A DNA stretch of 64,000 bases, from the NCBI GenBank assembly GCA_902512685.1, contig CABXKH010000001.1, positions 47,702 through 111,701 on the forward strand. Direction: 5' to 3'. The position numbers were made by a program, and so were the translations under genes. Source of the DNA: Paracoccaceae bacterium (GTDB lineage Bacteria; Pseudomonadota; Alphaproteobacteria; Rhodobacterales; Rhodobacteraceae). Below, in pieces: positions 47,704 through 56,522 of this stretch. The notes under the pieces were generated by a model. The model made no database searches. It saw only the letters and a list, made by a program, of their open reading frames with translations, and had not been told where the DNA came from. How positions within the stretch are numbered: position 1 is the first letter of the stretch; each line of letters starts with the position of its first letter.

Positions 47704-49404
47704 TTAGTCGATACGATACCAGTCGGCAACGTTCCAAAGTTCTGAATCAAAGGTGTTCAGAACCACACCGCCAAGCGAGTTGGCGTGTGCAGAAATACGA
47801 CCACGATCCACAAGAGGAACAATCGTATAGCTCTGGTTGGTCAGCATGCTTTGCATCATACGGCCAAGTTCACCACGACGGTTAATGTCGCTGGTACGCG
47901 CCATTTCATCAATCATCTTGTCATACTCAGGATCACAGAAACGGTTGATGTTTTCACCTTGCCACTGGCTTTCAGGCTTCGGCTCGTTGCCGCAGCGATA
48001 GGCAGCCAGATAGGCTTGTGGGTCGGTTCCGTCAAACACGTTGGCGTACATTTCCACATCGGCATAGAACTTCTGGAATGTGTCAGGCGAACCTGGATCA
48101 CCACCAAAGAACACAGACGCGTTCAGGTTACGCAATTCGGTTTCAACACCGATTTGGCCCCACCACTCTTTGATAAGAGCTTGGAAATCCTGACGCACAG
48201 CGTTGGTCGATGTTTGATACAGGATCGACAGACGCACACCATCTTTGGCGCGAATGCCATCACCGCCGCGCGCCCAGCCTGCTTCGTCGAGCAATGCGTT
48301 TGCGCCTGCAATATCTTGTGTCAAACAATCGGTGTTGCCTGTTGCATAGATGGCTGGTGCTGGAACCAGATCACAGGTTGGACGACCTGCAGGACCATAG
48401 CCGATTTCAACGAGCAATGGACGGTCAATCGCCATAGACAGCGCTTTACGTACATTGATATCGCTCAGGAACGGGTGCGGTGCTTTGCGTGTGGCACGCG
48501 TATCAGCATCCAGATCAGGCGATGGATCGGTCATATTCATTTCCAGACGCTCAACAAGCGCCCCAAATCCTGAAATAGGAGTACCTTTGCCGCCTTCTTT
48601 CATTTTTGCAATCACGTCCGGTGCAAGTTGTAGGTTCCAGGCATAATCAAATTCGCCTGTTTCCATCACCGCACGACCGGCTGCCATGGCATCGCCGCCA
48701 CCTTTAAATGTCAGCGTTGCAAATGCAGGCTTGCTTGCATCACGGTAGTTGTCGTTGGCTTCCATTTGAATCACGTCATTTGGACGGAATTCTGTCACCA
48801 CAAACGGACCGGTGCCAATTGGACCAAAGTTTTCATCGGTACAATTTGGCGCTGCAGCACCCATACAGTTTTCAAACTGTGCTTTTTGGATAATCGGAGT
48901 CTGACCGCCTACGAAAGGCCCATAAGGGTTGGGCTTTGGTTGGTTAAAGCTGACTTTTACAGTCAAATCGTCAACCACATCTACCGAGGTCACACCATCA
49001 AATTTCGCCAGCTGCGCACAGCCGCCTTCTGGGTGCATACAGTATTCTGCCGTGAATTTAACATCCGCTGCAGTGACGGCTGATCCATCAGACCAGACCA
49101 GGCCACTTTTCAGCGTCCAAGTGATCGATGTCAAATCTTCGCTCACACCGCCATTGGCAACGGTAGGAATTTCCTCTGCCAAATATGCAACCATAGCACC
49201 TGTTTGGTCAAAGCGGCCCAATGGCTCGATGACAAGACTAGATGATTCGATGTCCTTTGTTCCCCCGGACAGGTATGGGTTCAAGATCGACGGAGCTTGC
49301 CAGTAAATAATACTGACGTTGCCATCTGAGCCACGCTCAGCGAAACTGGCCGGTGCAAAAGCACAGGCAGCCACGGCCCCCATCATAAGTGATTTGATTT
49401 TCAT
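47704..49404 (-). CDS. Peptide-type ABC transporter substrate-binding protein
   Basis: Periplasmic family-5 solute-binding protein of 566 residues with signal peptide MKIKSLMMGAVAACAFAPASFA. Typical regions are IIYWQAPSILNPYLSGG, WTLKSGLVWSDGSAVTAADVKF, FGPIGTGPFVVTEFRPND and NVRKALSMAIDRPLLV. Members bind oligopeptides, nickel or other cationic solutes, so the ligand is open. It is the first gene of the minus-strand half of the locus and is divergent from the ATPase gene. Confidence 0.95.
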   Translation of the reverse strand: MKIKSLMMGAVAACAFAPASFAERGSDGNVSIIYWQAPSILNPYLSGGTKDIESSSLVIEPLGRFDQTGAMVAYLAEEIPTVANGGVSEDLTSITWTLKSGLVWSDGSAVTAADVKFTAEYCMHPEGGCAQLAKFDGVTSVDVVDDLTVKVSFNQPKPNPYGPFVGGQTPIIQKAQFENCMGAAAPNCTDENFGPIGTGPFVVTEFRPNDVIQMEANDNYRDASKPAFATLTFKGGGDAMAAGRAVMETGEFDYAWNLQLAPDVIAKMKEGGKGTPISGFGALVERLEMNMTDPSPDLDADTRATRKAPHPFLSDINVRKALSMAIDRPLLVEIGYGPAGRPTCDLVPAPAIYATGNTDCLTQDIAGANALLDEAGWARGGDGIRAKDGVRLSILYQTSTNAVRQDFQALIKEWWGQIGVETELRNLNASVFFGGDPGSPDTFQKFYADVEMYANVFDGTDPQAYLAAYRCGNEPKPESQWQGENINRFCDPEYDKMIDEMARTSDINRRGELGRMMQSMLTNQSYTIVPLVDRGRISAHANSLGGVVLNTFDSELWNVADWYRID

Positions 49405-49690
49405 TTAAACCTCCTTGCGGTTTTCACATCAGGCAAAACATTAAACATAAGTTATAATTTTCCCCATTTTCTTTCGATCGTATTGCTTTCCGAACCCCGC
49501 GCATGTGAGCGCTAACTGTTTGGACTACGACCATTGGACTATCGAAACAGACTTTTCCCAAAATGCAAGCACAAATGCTACAAGAAATCATCAATAAAAA
49601 GGTTGACGGAATAAAATTCCTGTTTTGCAATATCGCAAGACTTAGAATTTTAGCGATGTGTTTGACATCAATAGACTCAATTCGCTACCA

Positions 49691-49706
49691 ATACTTTCTA
49701 AAGTAT
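49691..49706. promoter_or_regulatory. Inverted repeat abutting the ribosome-binding site of the ABC ATPase gene
   Basis: ATACTTT (49691-49697 region) and AAAGTAT are perfect inverted arms around CT, ending directly before the AGGA ribosome-binding site. In RNA it would be a weak AT-rich hairpin; in DNA it could be a regulator site. Confidence 0.4.
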
Positions 49707-49718
49707 AGGAACACTAAA

Positions 49719-51548
49719 ATGCTGGATCACCCCAAAACACCCATCGCAAACTTTGAAAACCTTCGGGTTGAATTTGAAACCAAAGACGGAACTGTGGTTG
49801 GAGTTGAGGATGTCTCTTTTGATATTAACGCAGGCGAAACCGTTTGTGTTGTCGGAGAATCAGGTTCCGGAAAATCGGTTTCATCGCTGTCCATGATGCG
49901 GTTGGTCGAGTTTGGCGGCGGACGTCTTGCAGGCGGCAAACTTGAATTTGACCGAAAAGATTCTGGTTTGGTTGACGTCACAAAGGTGGATCAGTCGTTA
50001 ATGCGCACAATTCGCGGCAACGAAATTGGCATGATCTTTCAAGAGCCGATGACCGCTCTTAACCCAGTGTTTACTGTGGGCCGCCAATTGACCGAAGGCC
50101 TCAGAGTCCATAAGGGAATGAGTAAATCACAAGCGACGCAGCAGGCGCTTGATCTGCTGCAGCAGGTGCGTATCCCCGAACCCGAGCGCCGGCTAAAGCA
50201 ATTTCCGCACGAACTATCGGGCGGCATGCGCCAACGGGTGGTGATCGCCATGGCACTGGCTTGCGAGCCAAGATTGCTGATTGCTGATGAGCCGACCACA
50301 GCGCTTGATGTCACCATTCAGGCCGAAATCCTTGCCCTGATTGACCGGCTCAAGCGTGAAACCGGCACCGCCGTTATGTTTATCACCCATGATATGGCGG
50401 TGGTGGCACAGATGGCAGACCGGGTTGTTGTGATGTACCGCGGCAATAAAGTGGAAGAAGGCCCGGTTGAGCAGATTTTCAAAGACCCAAAGCATAGCTA
50501 TACCCAAGCGCTGCTGGCGGCGGTTCCAAAACTTGGCGAAATGGCCGGCAAGGAATTGCCGGAACCCATGCGCCTTTTTGGCGATGAAAACACCGTTCGC
50601 AACCCTATAAAAGGCACAAATGAACCGCTGCTAGAGGTTAAAAACCTTGTGACCCGCTTTCCGGTAAAGGGCGGTATTTTACGGCGCACAGTGGCCAATG
50701 TGCATGCTGTCGAGGATGTCTCGTTTACATTAATGAAAGGGCGCACCCTGGCTTTGGTGGGCGAATCTGGCTGCGGCAAATCCACAGTTGGGCGATCATT
50801 GTTGCGTCTGGTTGAGCCGATATCCGGCGAAGTCAGCATTGCCGGCAAAGATATCATCGCCATGAAGCCTGAGGAATTACGTGCGGCGCGCGGCGACATG
50901 CAAATGGTATTTCAAGACCCCTTTGCATCGCTGAACCCGCAAATGCTGCTGATGGATCAAGTGGCCGAGCCCATGCGCAATTATGGCACGCACAGCGGCG
51001 ATGCGTTGCAAAAGCGTATTGAAATGCTATTTGACCGGGTCGAGTTGCCGCGAAGCTTTTTGCGGCGCTATCCGCATGAACTATCTGGCGGTCAGCGCCA
51101 AAGGGTTGCTATTGCGCGGGCTCTGGCGCTCAATCCAAAGCTGATAATAGCAGACGAAGCCGTGAGCGCACTGGATGTTTCGGTTCAGGCGCAAGTTCTT
51201 AATCTTATGATGGAATTGCAGACAGAACTGGAGCTTTCATTTCTATTCATCAGTCACGATATGGCTGTGGTGGAACGGGTTAGCCATGATGTGGGCGTGA
51301 TGTATTTGGGGCGGTTGGTTGAAATAGGGCCGCGCAGCAAAGTCTTTGAGGCACCACAACATGCCTATACGCAGGCCTTGATGAAAGCGGTTCCGATCGC
51401 AGACCCTACCCAACGCAAGTCTGAAAAAGATCTTAACTTTAAACCGATCCCTTCACCGATCCATGATCTGGACTATGTAGCCGAAGCTTCTGAGTACCGT
51501 GAAGTTTCCGCGGGGCATTTTGTTTTAACCACTGATAGCGGGTACTAA
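49719..51548 (+). CDS. Fused peptide ABC transporter ATPase (DppD-DppF-like)
   Basis: A 609-residue protein with two complete ABC domains. The first has Walker A GESGSGKSVSS, signature LSGGMRQRVVIAMALA and Walker B LLIADEPTTALD. The second has GESGCGKSTVGRS, LSGGQRQRVAIARALA and LIIADEAVSALD, where Ala replaces the usual Pro. Each is followed by the oligopeptide C-terminal segment (HSYTQALLAAVPKLGE, HAYTQALMKAVPIAD). The ATG at 49719 follows AGGA; 52 open codons before it lack similarity. argE begins two bases downstream. Confidence 0.94.
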   Translation: MLDHPKTPIANFENLRVEFETKDGTVVGVEDVSFDINAGETVCVVGESGSGKSVSSLSMMRLVEFGGGRLAGGKLEFDRKDSGLVDVTKVDQSLMRTIRGNEIGMIFQEPMTALNPVFTVGRQLTEGLRVHKGMSKSQATQQALDLLQQVRIPEPERRLKQFPHELSGGMRQRVVIAMALACEPRLLIADEPTTALDVTIQAEILALIDRLKRETGTAVMFITHDMAVVAQMADRVVVMYRGNKVEEGPVEQIFKDPKHSYTQALLAAVPKLGEMAGKELPEPMRLFGDENTVRNPIKGTNEPLLEVKNLVTRFPVKGGILRRTVANVHAVEDVSFTLMKGRTLALVGESGCGKSTVGRSLLRLVEPISGEVSIAGKDIIAMKPEELRAARGDMQMVFQDPFASLNPQMLLMDQVAEPMRNYGTHSGDALQKRIEMLFDRVELPRSFLRRYPHELSGGQRQRVAIARALALNPKLIIADEAVSALDVSVQAQVLNLMMELQTELELSFLFISHDMAVVERVSHDVGVMYLGRLVEIGPRSKVFEAPQHAYTQALMKAVPIADPTQRKSEKDLNFKPIPSPIHDLDYVAEASEYREVSAGHFVLTTDSGY

Positions 51549-51550
51549 TC

Positions 51551-52720
51551 ATGAGCCAAGACCGTCTTTCGCCTCTAGAGTTAATGCGTAAACTTGTATC
51601 TTTTCCGACAGTCAGCCGCGATAGCAATCTCGAACTGGTGGCATGGGTCGAAGGCTATCTGGCAGATCATAATATCACATCGCATCGCCACTATAATGAG
51701 GCTGGTGACAAAGCATCACTTTTTGCCCATGTCGGCCCCGATATCGAAGGCGGACTGGTGCTGTCGGGCCATACCGATGTTGTTCCGGTTGACGGGCAGC
51801 CCTGGGACAGTGATCCTTATGAAGTAATCGAACGTGACGGAAAATATTTCGGCCGCGGCACATGTGATATGAAAGGCTTTGATGCCTTGGCGCTTTGGGC
51901 GTTGGTGGAAGCTTCGTATCTGCCCCTCACCCGACCTTTGCAAATCGCTTTAAGTTATGATGAAGAGGTCGGCTGTACCGGCGCGCCGCCAATGATTGAT
52001 CAAATGCTGAAAACCCTGCCCAAAGCCAGCGCCGTGATTGTGGGGGAACCGTCGACCATGCTGGCGGTCAACGGTCACAAGGGCGGTTTGGGTTTTAGCA
52101 CTCATTTTGTCGGCTTTGAGGTCCATTCGTCGATCCTGCACACAGGGGTCAACGCGATCATGTCCGGCGCAAAGCTGATTGACTGGGCCAATCATGTCAA
52201 TGCCGCCAACAGCGCCGCGCAACCCACTGAAATTGCGGCTATGTTCGACCCGCCCTATACCACAGCGCATGTGGGCATGATCAGCGGCGGCACAGCGCAT
52301 AATATCACCGCGAAAGATTGCCACTTTAGCCTGGATTTCAGAATTGTGGCCGATGAAACAGAAGCCGACTGGAGAGGCCGCTTTGAAGACAAAGTGCGCG
52401 CGCTGGAAGCGGATATGAAAGCGTCCCATCCAGAAGCGCATATTGAAATTGAACCACGGTTTTTTGTACCCGGTTTGCGCCCCGAACAAGACGGGGAAGC
52501 CGAAACCTTGGTACGCCAGATAACCGGGGATAATGCCCTGCATGTAGTGTCATACGGAACCGAAGCCGGCCAGTTTCAAGAGCGCGGATATTCTGCTGTC
52601 ATCTGCGGCCCGGGCGACATTGCGCAAGCGCACCAACCCAATGAATTTATTGAAAAATCACAATTTGAGGCAGGGCGCAAATTTATGCAAAAACTGCTTG
52701 AAAGGCTGACAGGAGATTAA
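51551..52720 (+). CDS. argE: Acetylornithine deacetylase-like M20 hydrolase
   Basis: Zinc-dependent M20 amidohydrolase of 389 residues. Metal ligands: His in VLSGHTDVVPVDG, Asp in GRGTCDMKGFDA, Glu pair in SYDEEVGCTG. The length and motifs match ArgE (N-acetylornithine to ornithine). Its place in a peptide-transporter operon suggests a role in processing imported acylated amino acids or peptides rather than arginine synthesis. It is followed three bases later by a second M20 gene. Confidence 0.87.
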   Translation: MSQDRLSPLELMRKLVSFPTVSRDSNLELVAWVEGYLADHNITSHRHYNEAGDKASLFAHVGPDIEGGLVLSGHTDVVPVDGQPWDSDPYEVIERDGKYFGRGTCDMKGFDALALWALVEASYLPLTRPLQIALSYDEEVGCTGAPPMIDQMLKTLPKASAVIVGEPSTMLAVNGHKGGLGFSTHFVGFEVHSSILHTGVNAIMSGAKLIDWANHVNAANSAAQPTEIAAMFDPPYTTAHVGMISGGTAHNITAKDCHFSLDFRIVADETEADWRGRFEDKVRALEADMKASHPEAHIEIEPRFFVPGLRPEQDGEAETLVRQITGDNALHVVSYGTEAGQFQERGYSAVICGPGDIAQAHQPNEFIEKSQFEAGRKFMQKLLERLTGD

Positions 52721-52723
52721 CCT

Positions 52724-53887
52724 ATGCCCGTAAAAAATCGTTTGGCCGAATTGCACCCCGAAATAACCGAATGGCGGCGCGACATTCATCAGCACCCGGA
52801 AATTCTTTTCGACACGCAGCGCACCTCTGCACTGGTGGCTAAAAAGCTGCGCAGCTTTGGAGTGGATGAGGTTGTAACCAGCATCGGACGCACCGGCGTT
52901 GTTGCGGTGATCAAAGGCAAAACGACCAGTTCGGGCAAAACCATTGGACTGCGCGCGGATATGGACGCTTTGCCGATCGAGGAACAAACCGGGCTAGAGT
53001 ACGCCAGCAAAACGCCGGGCGCGATGCATGCCTGCGGTCACGATGGCCACACGGCGATGCTCTTGGGCGCGGCCAAGTACCTTTCCGAGACGCGAAATTT
53101 TGACGGCACTGCTGTGGTGATTTTTCAGCCCGCCGAAGAAGGTGGCGGCGGCGGCAAAGAAATGTGCGATGACGGCATGATGGAGCGCTTTGGCATTGAT
53201 GAGGTTTACGGCATGCACAACTGGCCACAAATGCCGGTGGGTCAGTTTGCCATTCGCCCGGGCGCCTTTTTTGCAGCTTCGGACATGTTCGATATAAAAA
53301 TTACCGGCAAGGGCGGCCACGCGGCCAAACCACAAGAAACGATTGATCCAACAATTGTTGCCAGCCATCTGGTGCTTGCGCTGCAATCCATTGTCAGCCG
53401 AAATGCCAATCCTGTGGATCAAATGGTGGTTTCAGTAACCTCTTTTGAAACCTCTTCCACAGCATTTAATGTGATCCCGGAATCGGTTCACCTGCGCGGA
53501 ACGGTACGCACATTAAGCGCTGAAATGCGCGATGTGGCCGAACGGCGTTTGATCGAGCTTGCCGAAGGCACTGCAGCAGCTTTTGGCGCCTGTGCCGAGG
53601 CAGAATACCGCCGGAGCTATCCGGTGATGAGCAACTCGGACACCCAGACAGAATTTGCCGCAAGGGTGGCAGAAAGTGTATCGGGCTCCTGCGCAGAAGC
53701 CGATCTGGTCATGGGGGGTGAAGATTTCTCTTTCATGCTTGAAGAACGGCCCGGCGCTTATATTCTGATCGGCAATGGTGATACCGCTGCCGTGCATAAC
53801 CCCAACTATAATTTCAACGACGATGCGATCCCTGCCGGGTGCAGCTGGTGGGCCGAAATTATTGAACAGCGCATGCCAGCGGCGTAA
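52724..53887 (+). CDS. M20D amidohydrolase (hippurate hydrolase/IAA-amino-acid hydrolase type)
   Basis: Peptidase M20 family amidohydrolase of 387 residues. It has WRRDIHQHPE near the N-terminus, LRADMDALPIEEQTGLEY, the metal-binding MHACGHDGHTAMLLG, a double Glu in FQPAEEGGGG, GMHNWP, and the late MGGEDFSFMLEERPGAY. This is the HipO/AmhX/IAA-hydrolase pattern that releases amino acids from N-acyl conjugates. Third gene of the ATPase-argE-amidohydrolase operon. Confidence 0.92.
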   Translation: MPVKNRLAELHPEITEWRRDIHQHPEILFDTQRTSALVAKKLRSFGVDEVVTSIGRTGVVAVIKGKTTSSGKTIGLRADMDALPIEEQTGLEYASKTPGAMHACGHDGHTAMLLGAAKYLSETRNFDGTAVVIFQPAEEGGGGGKEMCDDGMMERFGIDEVYGMHNWPQMPVGQFAIRPGAFFAASDMFDIKITGKGGHAAKPQETIDPTIVASHLVLALQSIVSRNANPVDQMVVSVTSFETSSTAFNVIPESVHLRGTVRTLSAEMRDVAERRLIELAEGTAAAFGACAEAEYRRSYPVMSNSDTQTEFAARVAESVSGSCAEADLVMGGEDFSFMLEERPGAYILIGNGDTAAVHNPNYNFNDDAIPAGCSWWAEIIEQRMPAA

Positions 53888-54128
53888 TGGCGCAACGCAC
53901 ATCCGATTTTCTGAAAAGAAGATGCTATGCATCATTGCTTTATCAAGCAATTGGAAATGTTCATCGAGCAGGAATATTGCCCGACAGGAAAAACATCCCT
54001 TCCCCTGCGGACGCTCTTAGGATAGGCGGCCCTTTAGCAAAGCAAGACCGCGCGGATATTTACTGCTTCGAAGAACCAAAAATCCGATCAGCACTGGTTT
54101 ACTTTAAGTTGGGCGCTCCCACAGTGGC

Positions 54129-54248
54129 CTATTTTCTTTTAAAAGTGTTGAAAAGTCCGGAAACCAAACGCCGAAACTCGTCCGAACGCAATTTGCGCGC
54201 ACGCAGTTCATATGCTTGTAATTCTTGTTGAGAAATTTTGAAGTCCAT
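54129..54248 (-). CDS. Short basic helical protein, 39 residues
   Basis: A small frame starting MDFKISQQEL and ending NTFKRK. It follows AAAGG at about eight bases; an ATG three codons upstream is possible. The middle (YELRARKLRSDEFRRLVSGL) forms an amphipathic basic helix like small proteins often found in Rhodobacterales. No known domain. It lies between the M20 operon and the ribosomal protein operon and is the only convincing coding frame in that gap. Confidence 0.55.
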   Translation of the reverse strand: MDFKISQQELQAYELRARKLRSDEFRRLVSGLFNTFKRK

Positions 54249-54569
54249 CTGGCTCATCCTTTGATCATTGATATAAGTGAGATAATTCTATCAATTACAA
54301 ATGAGCAGAGGGGGTTTCATCATTTCCGCTATGCATCTGGCTCATGGCCAAATCCATAACCTGTCCAACCAAAAGCAGTAATATTATCTGTCAATCGCGC
54401 CAAATCGTTACAATATGCAAAGTTTATTTGGCAAACAGCCAAAGTGCGCTCAGGGCAAGTCCAATAAAAATGCCTAGTCTGATCAATTCTAATGCAGGTG
54501 TAAGAGGCGGAAACGGGAAAAACCAAAATCCTATTGCCGCCAGAGCAAAGGCAAGTGCACATAGCCTAT

Positions 54570-54648
54570 AAAAAAAATATGGACGGCAGAATAACTGCCG
54601 CCCTTGGTACTAAAATATGGCGGAAAATTGCCCACCCCTAAAATATTC
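54570..54648 (-). ncRNA. Candidate small RNA with terminator
   Basis: On the minus strand a TATAAT box (54660-54655) would start a transcript near 54648. It ends in a hairpin, CGGCAG (54600-54595) pairing with CTGCCG (54589-54584), followed after six bases by eight T (54577-54570). The stem has six pairs plus two beyond a mismatch. The matching -35 is poor, so this is only a candidate of about 79 bases. Confidence 0.3.
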
Positions 54649-54823
54649 TTCTGCATTATAGCTGCATACCTAAGCCTTATGGGTATAATTACTACCCGAT
54701 TGCGTCAAAATTGTGACATCCGTATGAAACGTTTGGGACAACCAGAAAAATATTGTAAAAATTTTCGGCTATTAAGTAGCGCTTGCGTGACTTCTAAATT
54801 CGTGTAGAAGAGGCCTCTCTTTC

Positions 54824-54844
54824 CGCGATATCGGTTGTATCGCG
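54824..54844 (+). promoter_or_regulatory. rpsF leader hairpin, candidate S6:S18 regulatory site
   Basis: CGCGATA (54824-54830) pairs perfectly with TATCGCG (54838-54844) around TCGGTTG, about 70 bases before rpsF. A CCG lies at the foot of the stem. S6:S18 complexes are known to bind a CCG-containing leader motif and repress their own operon in several bacteria; assignment here is by position and shape only. Confidence 0.4.
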
Positions 54845-54915
54845 CGGTCTCTCGTGGGTGGGGGCGGAAAGATGACCTGCCCTATGAAACGCGCCAGAAC
54901 ATGAATGGAGCTCAC

Positions 54916-55272
54916 ATGCCGCTTTACGAGCATGTCTTTATCTCGCGTCAGGATTTATCCAACACGCAGGCAGAAGGCCTTATTGAACATTTCTCGACAG
55001 TATTGGCAGACAACGGCGGCACAGTCGTCGAAAGCGAATATTGGGGGGTCAAAACAATGGCCTATAAAATTAACAAAAATCGCAAAGGGCATTACGCGTT
55101 TTTTAAAACCGACGCCCCTGCAGAAGCGATCCAAGAAATGGAACGCCTGATGCGTCTGCATGACGATGTGATGCGTATTCTTACCATCAAAGTCGACGAA
55201 CATGATGCAGGACCATCAGTGCAAATGCAAAAACGCGAGGAACGTGGCGAACGCCGCGAACGGCGCGCATAA
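54916..55272 (+). CDS. rpsF: 30S ribosomal protein S6
   Basis: Small-subunit protein that binds 16S rRNA with S18. The 118-residue protein begins MPLYEHVFISRQDLS and has YWGVKTMAYKINKNRKGHY and DDVMRILTIKVD, standard S6 sequence. The C-terminal tail is a charged Glu/Arg stretch (KREERGERRERRA). The start at 54916 matches the family; 27 open codons upstream belong to the leader. Followed by rpsR and rplI. Confidence 0.97.
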   Translation: MPLYEHVFISRQDLSNTQAEGLIEHFSTVLADNGGTVVESEYWGVKTMAYKINKNRKGHYAFFKTDAPAEAIQEMERLMRLHDDVMRILTIKVDEHDAGPSVQMQKREERGERRERRA

Positions 55273-55296
55273 TTCCAAGAAAAGGACGCTTAAACC

Positions 55297-55524
55297 ATGA
55301 CAAATAAACCATTTTTTCGTCGTCGCAAAGTGTGCCCCTTCTCTGGAGAGAACGCACCAGCGATTGATTACAAAGACACCAAACTGTTGCAACGCTATAT
55401 CTCAGAGCGCGGCAAAATTGTTCCCTCGCGGATCACTGCAGTTTCGGCAAAAAAACAACGTGAACTGGCCCGCGCAATCAAACGTGCACGGTTTTTGGCG
55501 CTGTTGCCCTACGCTGTGAAATAA
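55297..55524 (+). CDS. rpsR: 30S ribosomal protein S18
   Basis: A 75-residue S18 protein with [39 protein letters not shown] and [20 protein letters not shown], all standard. It lies 24 bases after rpsF and 12 bases before rplI in the usual operon order. Confidence 0.98.
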   Translation: MTNKPFFRRRKVCPFSGENAPAIDYKDTKLLQRYISERGKIVPSRITAVSAKKQRELARAIKRARFLALLPYAVK

Positions 55525-55536
55525 GGAGACATTGGA

Positions 55537-56175
55537 ATGCAAGTTATCCTCATGGAACGGGTGGCCAAATTGGGTCAAATGGGTGATGTGGTCGATGTGA
55601 AATCAGGCTACGCGCGCAACTATCTTCTGCCCCAAGGCAAGGCCCTGACGGCATCAAAAGACAATATTGCCCAGTTTGAAACCCAAAAGGCTCAACTGGA
55701 AGCACGCAATCTTGAAACGCGCACTGAATCAGAAGATCTTGCCTCACGGTTGGATGGTCAAACCTTCATCGTGATTCGCTCTGCATCAGACAGCGGCGCG
55801 CTTTACGGTTCAGTGACGCCGCGCGACGCAGCAGACGTTGCCAGCGCGGGTGGTTTCAGCGTTGACCGCAAGCAAATCACATCTCTTAAGCCAATCAAAG
55901 AACTTGGTTTGCATGAAATGAATGTCCGGTTGCATCCGGAAGTTGCTGCAACGATCGTGTTAAACGTGGCGCGCTCTGCCGAAGAGGCCGAGCTTCAGGC
56001 AGACGGCAAATCCATCCAAGAATTGGCCGCAGAAGAAGAAGCTGCCGCTGAATTCGAGATTGCAGAGCTTTTTGACGATATGGGCGCTGCTGCATCAGAA
56101 GACTTTGAAGCCGATAATGATCAAGGTGCCGAAGACGATCTGGCGACAGAAGAAGTGCCGGCTAAGGACAGTTAA
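55537..56175 (+). CDS. rplI: 50S ribosomal protein L9
   Basis: L9 with 212 residues. The N-terminal domain [19 protein letters not shown] and [16 protein letters not shown], a central helix, and the C-terminal domain ([18 protein letters not shown]) are standard. The protein is about 60 residues longer than E. coli L9 because of an acidic Ala/Glu/Asp-rich tail ([18 protein letters not shown] and beyond), as seen in other Rhodobacterales. A strong terminator follows. Confidence 0.97.
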   Translation: MQVILMERVAKLGQMGDVVDVKSGYARNYLLPQGKALTASKDNIAQFETQKAQLEARNLETRTESEDLASRLDGQTFIVIRSASDSGALYGSVTPRDAADVASAGGFSVDRKQITSLKPIKELGLHEMNVRLHPEVAATIVLNVARSAEEAELQADGKSIQELAAEEEAAAEFEIAELFDDMGAAASEDFEADNDQGAEDDLATEEVPAKDS

Positions 56176-56220
56176 TTTTTAAATGTCCCCACCCTTGGGT
56201 GACCTAGAAAACAAAAAAAA

Positions 56221-56253
56221 AGCCCACGGCGACCCTCGCTGTGGGCTTTTTTT
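56221..56253 (+). terminator. Intrinsic terminator of the rpsF-rpsR-rplI operon
   Basis: AGCCCAC (56221-56227) pairs with GTGGGCT (56241-56247), with an inner CGA-TCG, followed by seven T. An A-run precedes the stem, so it could also work in the reverse direction. Confidence 0.92.
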
Positions 56254-56414
56254 CATCCACTCACGTGATGTAAATTGCAAATGAACCTTTACCTTGGTTG
56301 CTTTCCTGTGATTTGGCCCCTCTAAATATTGTAAAATTTCACCAAACACCCCATTAGCGCAACATTCAGAAAGAAAAATACGGATTTTCTTTGCATTTAT
56401 CCATGAATTGGCTG

Positions 56415-56443
56415 TTGACCTCTGCTCAAGGGGTTCATATTGT
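56415..56443 (+). promoter_or_regulatory. Promoter of the ilvBN leader
   Basis: TTGACC (56415-56420), a 17-base spacer, TATTGT (56438-56443): a good housekeeping sigma promoter. Transcription would begin near 56450, ten bases before the leader-peptide ribosome-binding site. Confidence 0.7.
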
Positions 56444-56471
56444 CTTGCCGTGGATATGAAAGGAACTCTGG

Positions 56472-56522
56472 ATGCTAGAGCCTCTAGTGGTCATTGTGGG
56501 ACGAAAGCGCATGGGTCGGTAA
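56472..56522 (+). CDS. ilvBN leader peptide
   Basis: A 16-residue peptide, MLEPLVVIVGRKRMGR, with AAAGGAA about seven bases before its ATG. It contains L, L, V, V, I and V close together, the amino acids made by the pathway that follows, as in classic ilv attenuators. The stop lies 25 bases before the terminator stem. Confidence 0.8.
   Translation: MLEPLVVIVGRKRMGR

Larger units (their letters stand above)
54249..54915. other. Gap before rpsF with a decayed membrane-protein frame
   Basis: The minus strand from about 54575 to 54424 reads LCALAFALAAIGFWFFPFP, then LTPALELIRLGIFIGLALSA and LWLFAK before TAA: two hydrophobic helices. The frame has no start codon. An ATG at 54562 lies in the neighbouring frame, one base off. 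It looks like a small membrane-protein gene with a frameshift at its start. The rest of the gap holds a possible sRNA unit and the rpsF leader, listed separately. Confidence 0.45.

Noticed and set aside
53887..54231. 114-codon plus-strand frame after the M20 gene
   Set aside because: Low-complexity composition, no ribosome-binding site, and it covers the more convincing 39-residue gene on the other strand.
56403..56459. Alternative ilv leader peptide beginning MNWLLTSAQG
   Set aside because: It overlaps the promoter and would lie upstream of the transcription start, while the LVVIV peptide at 56472 has a strong ribosome-binding site.
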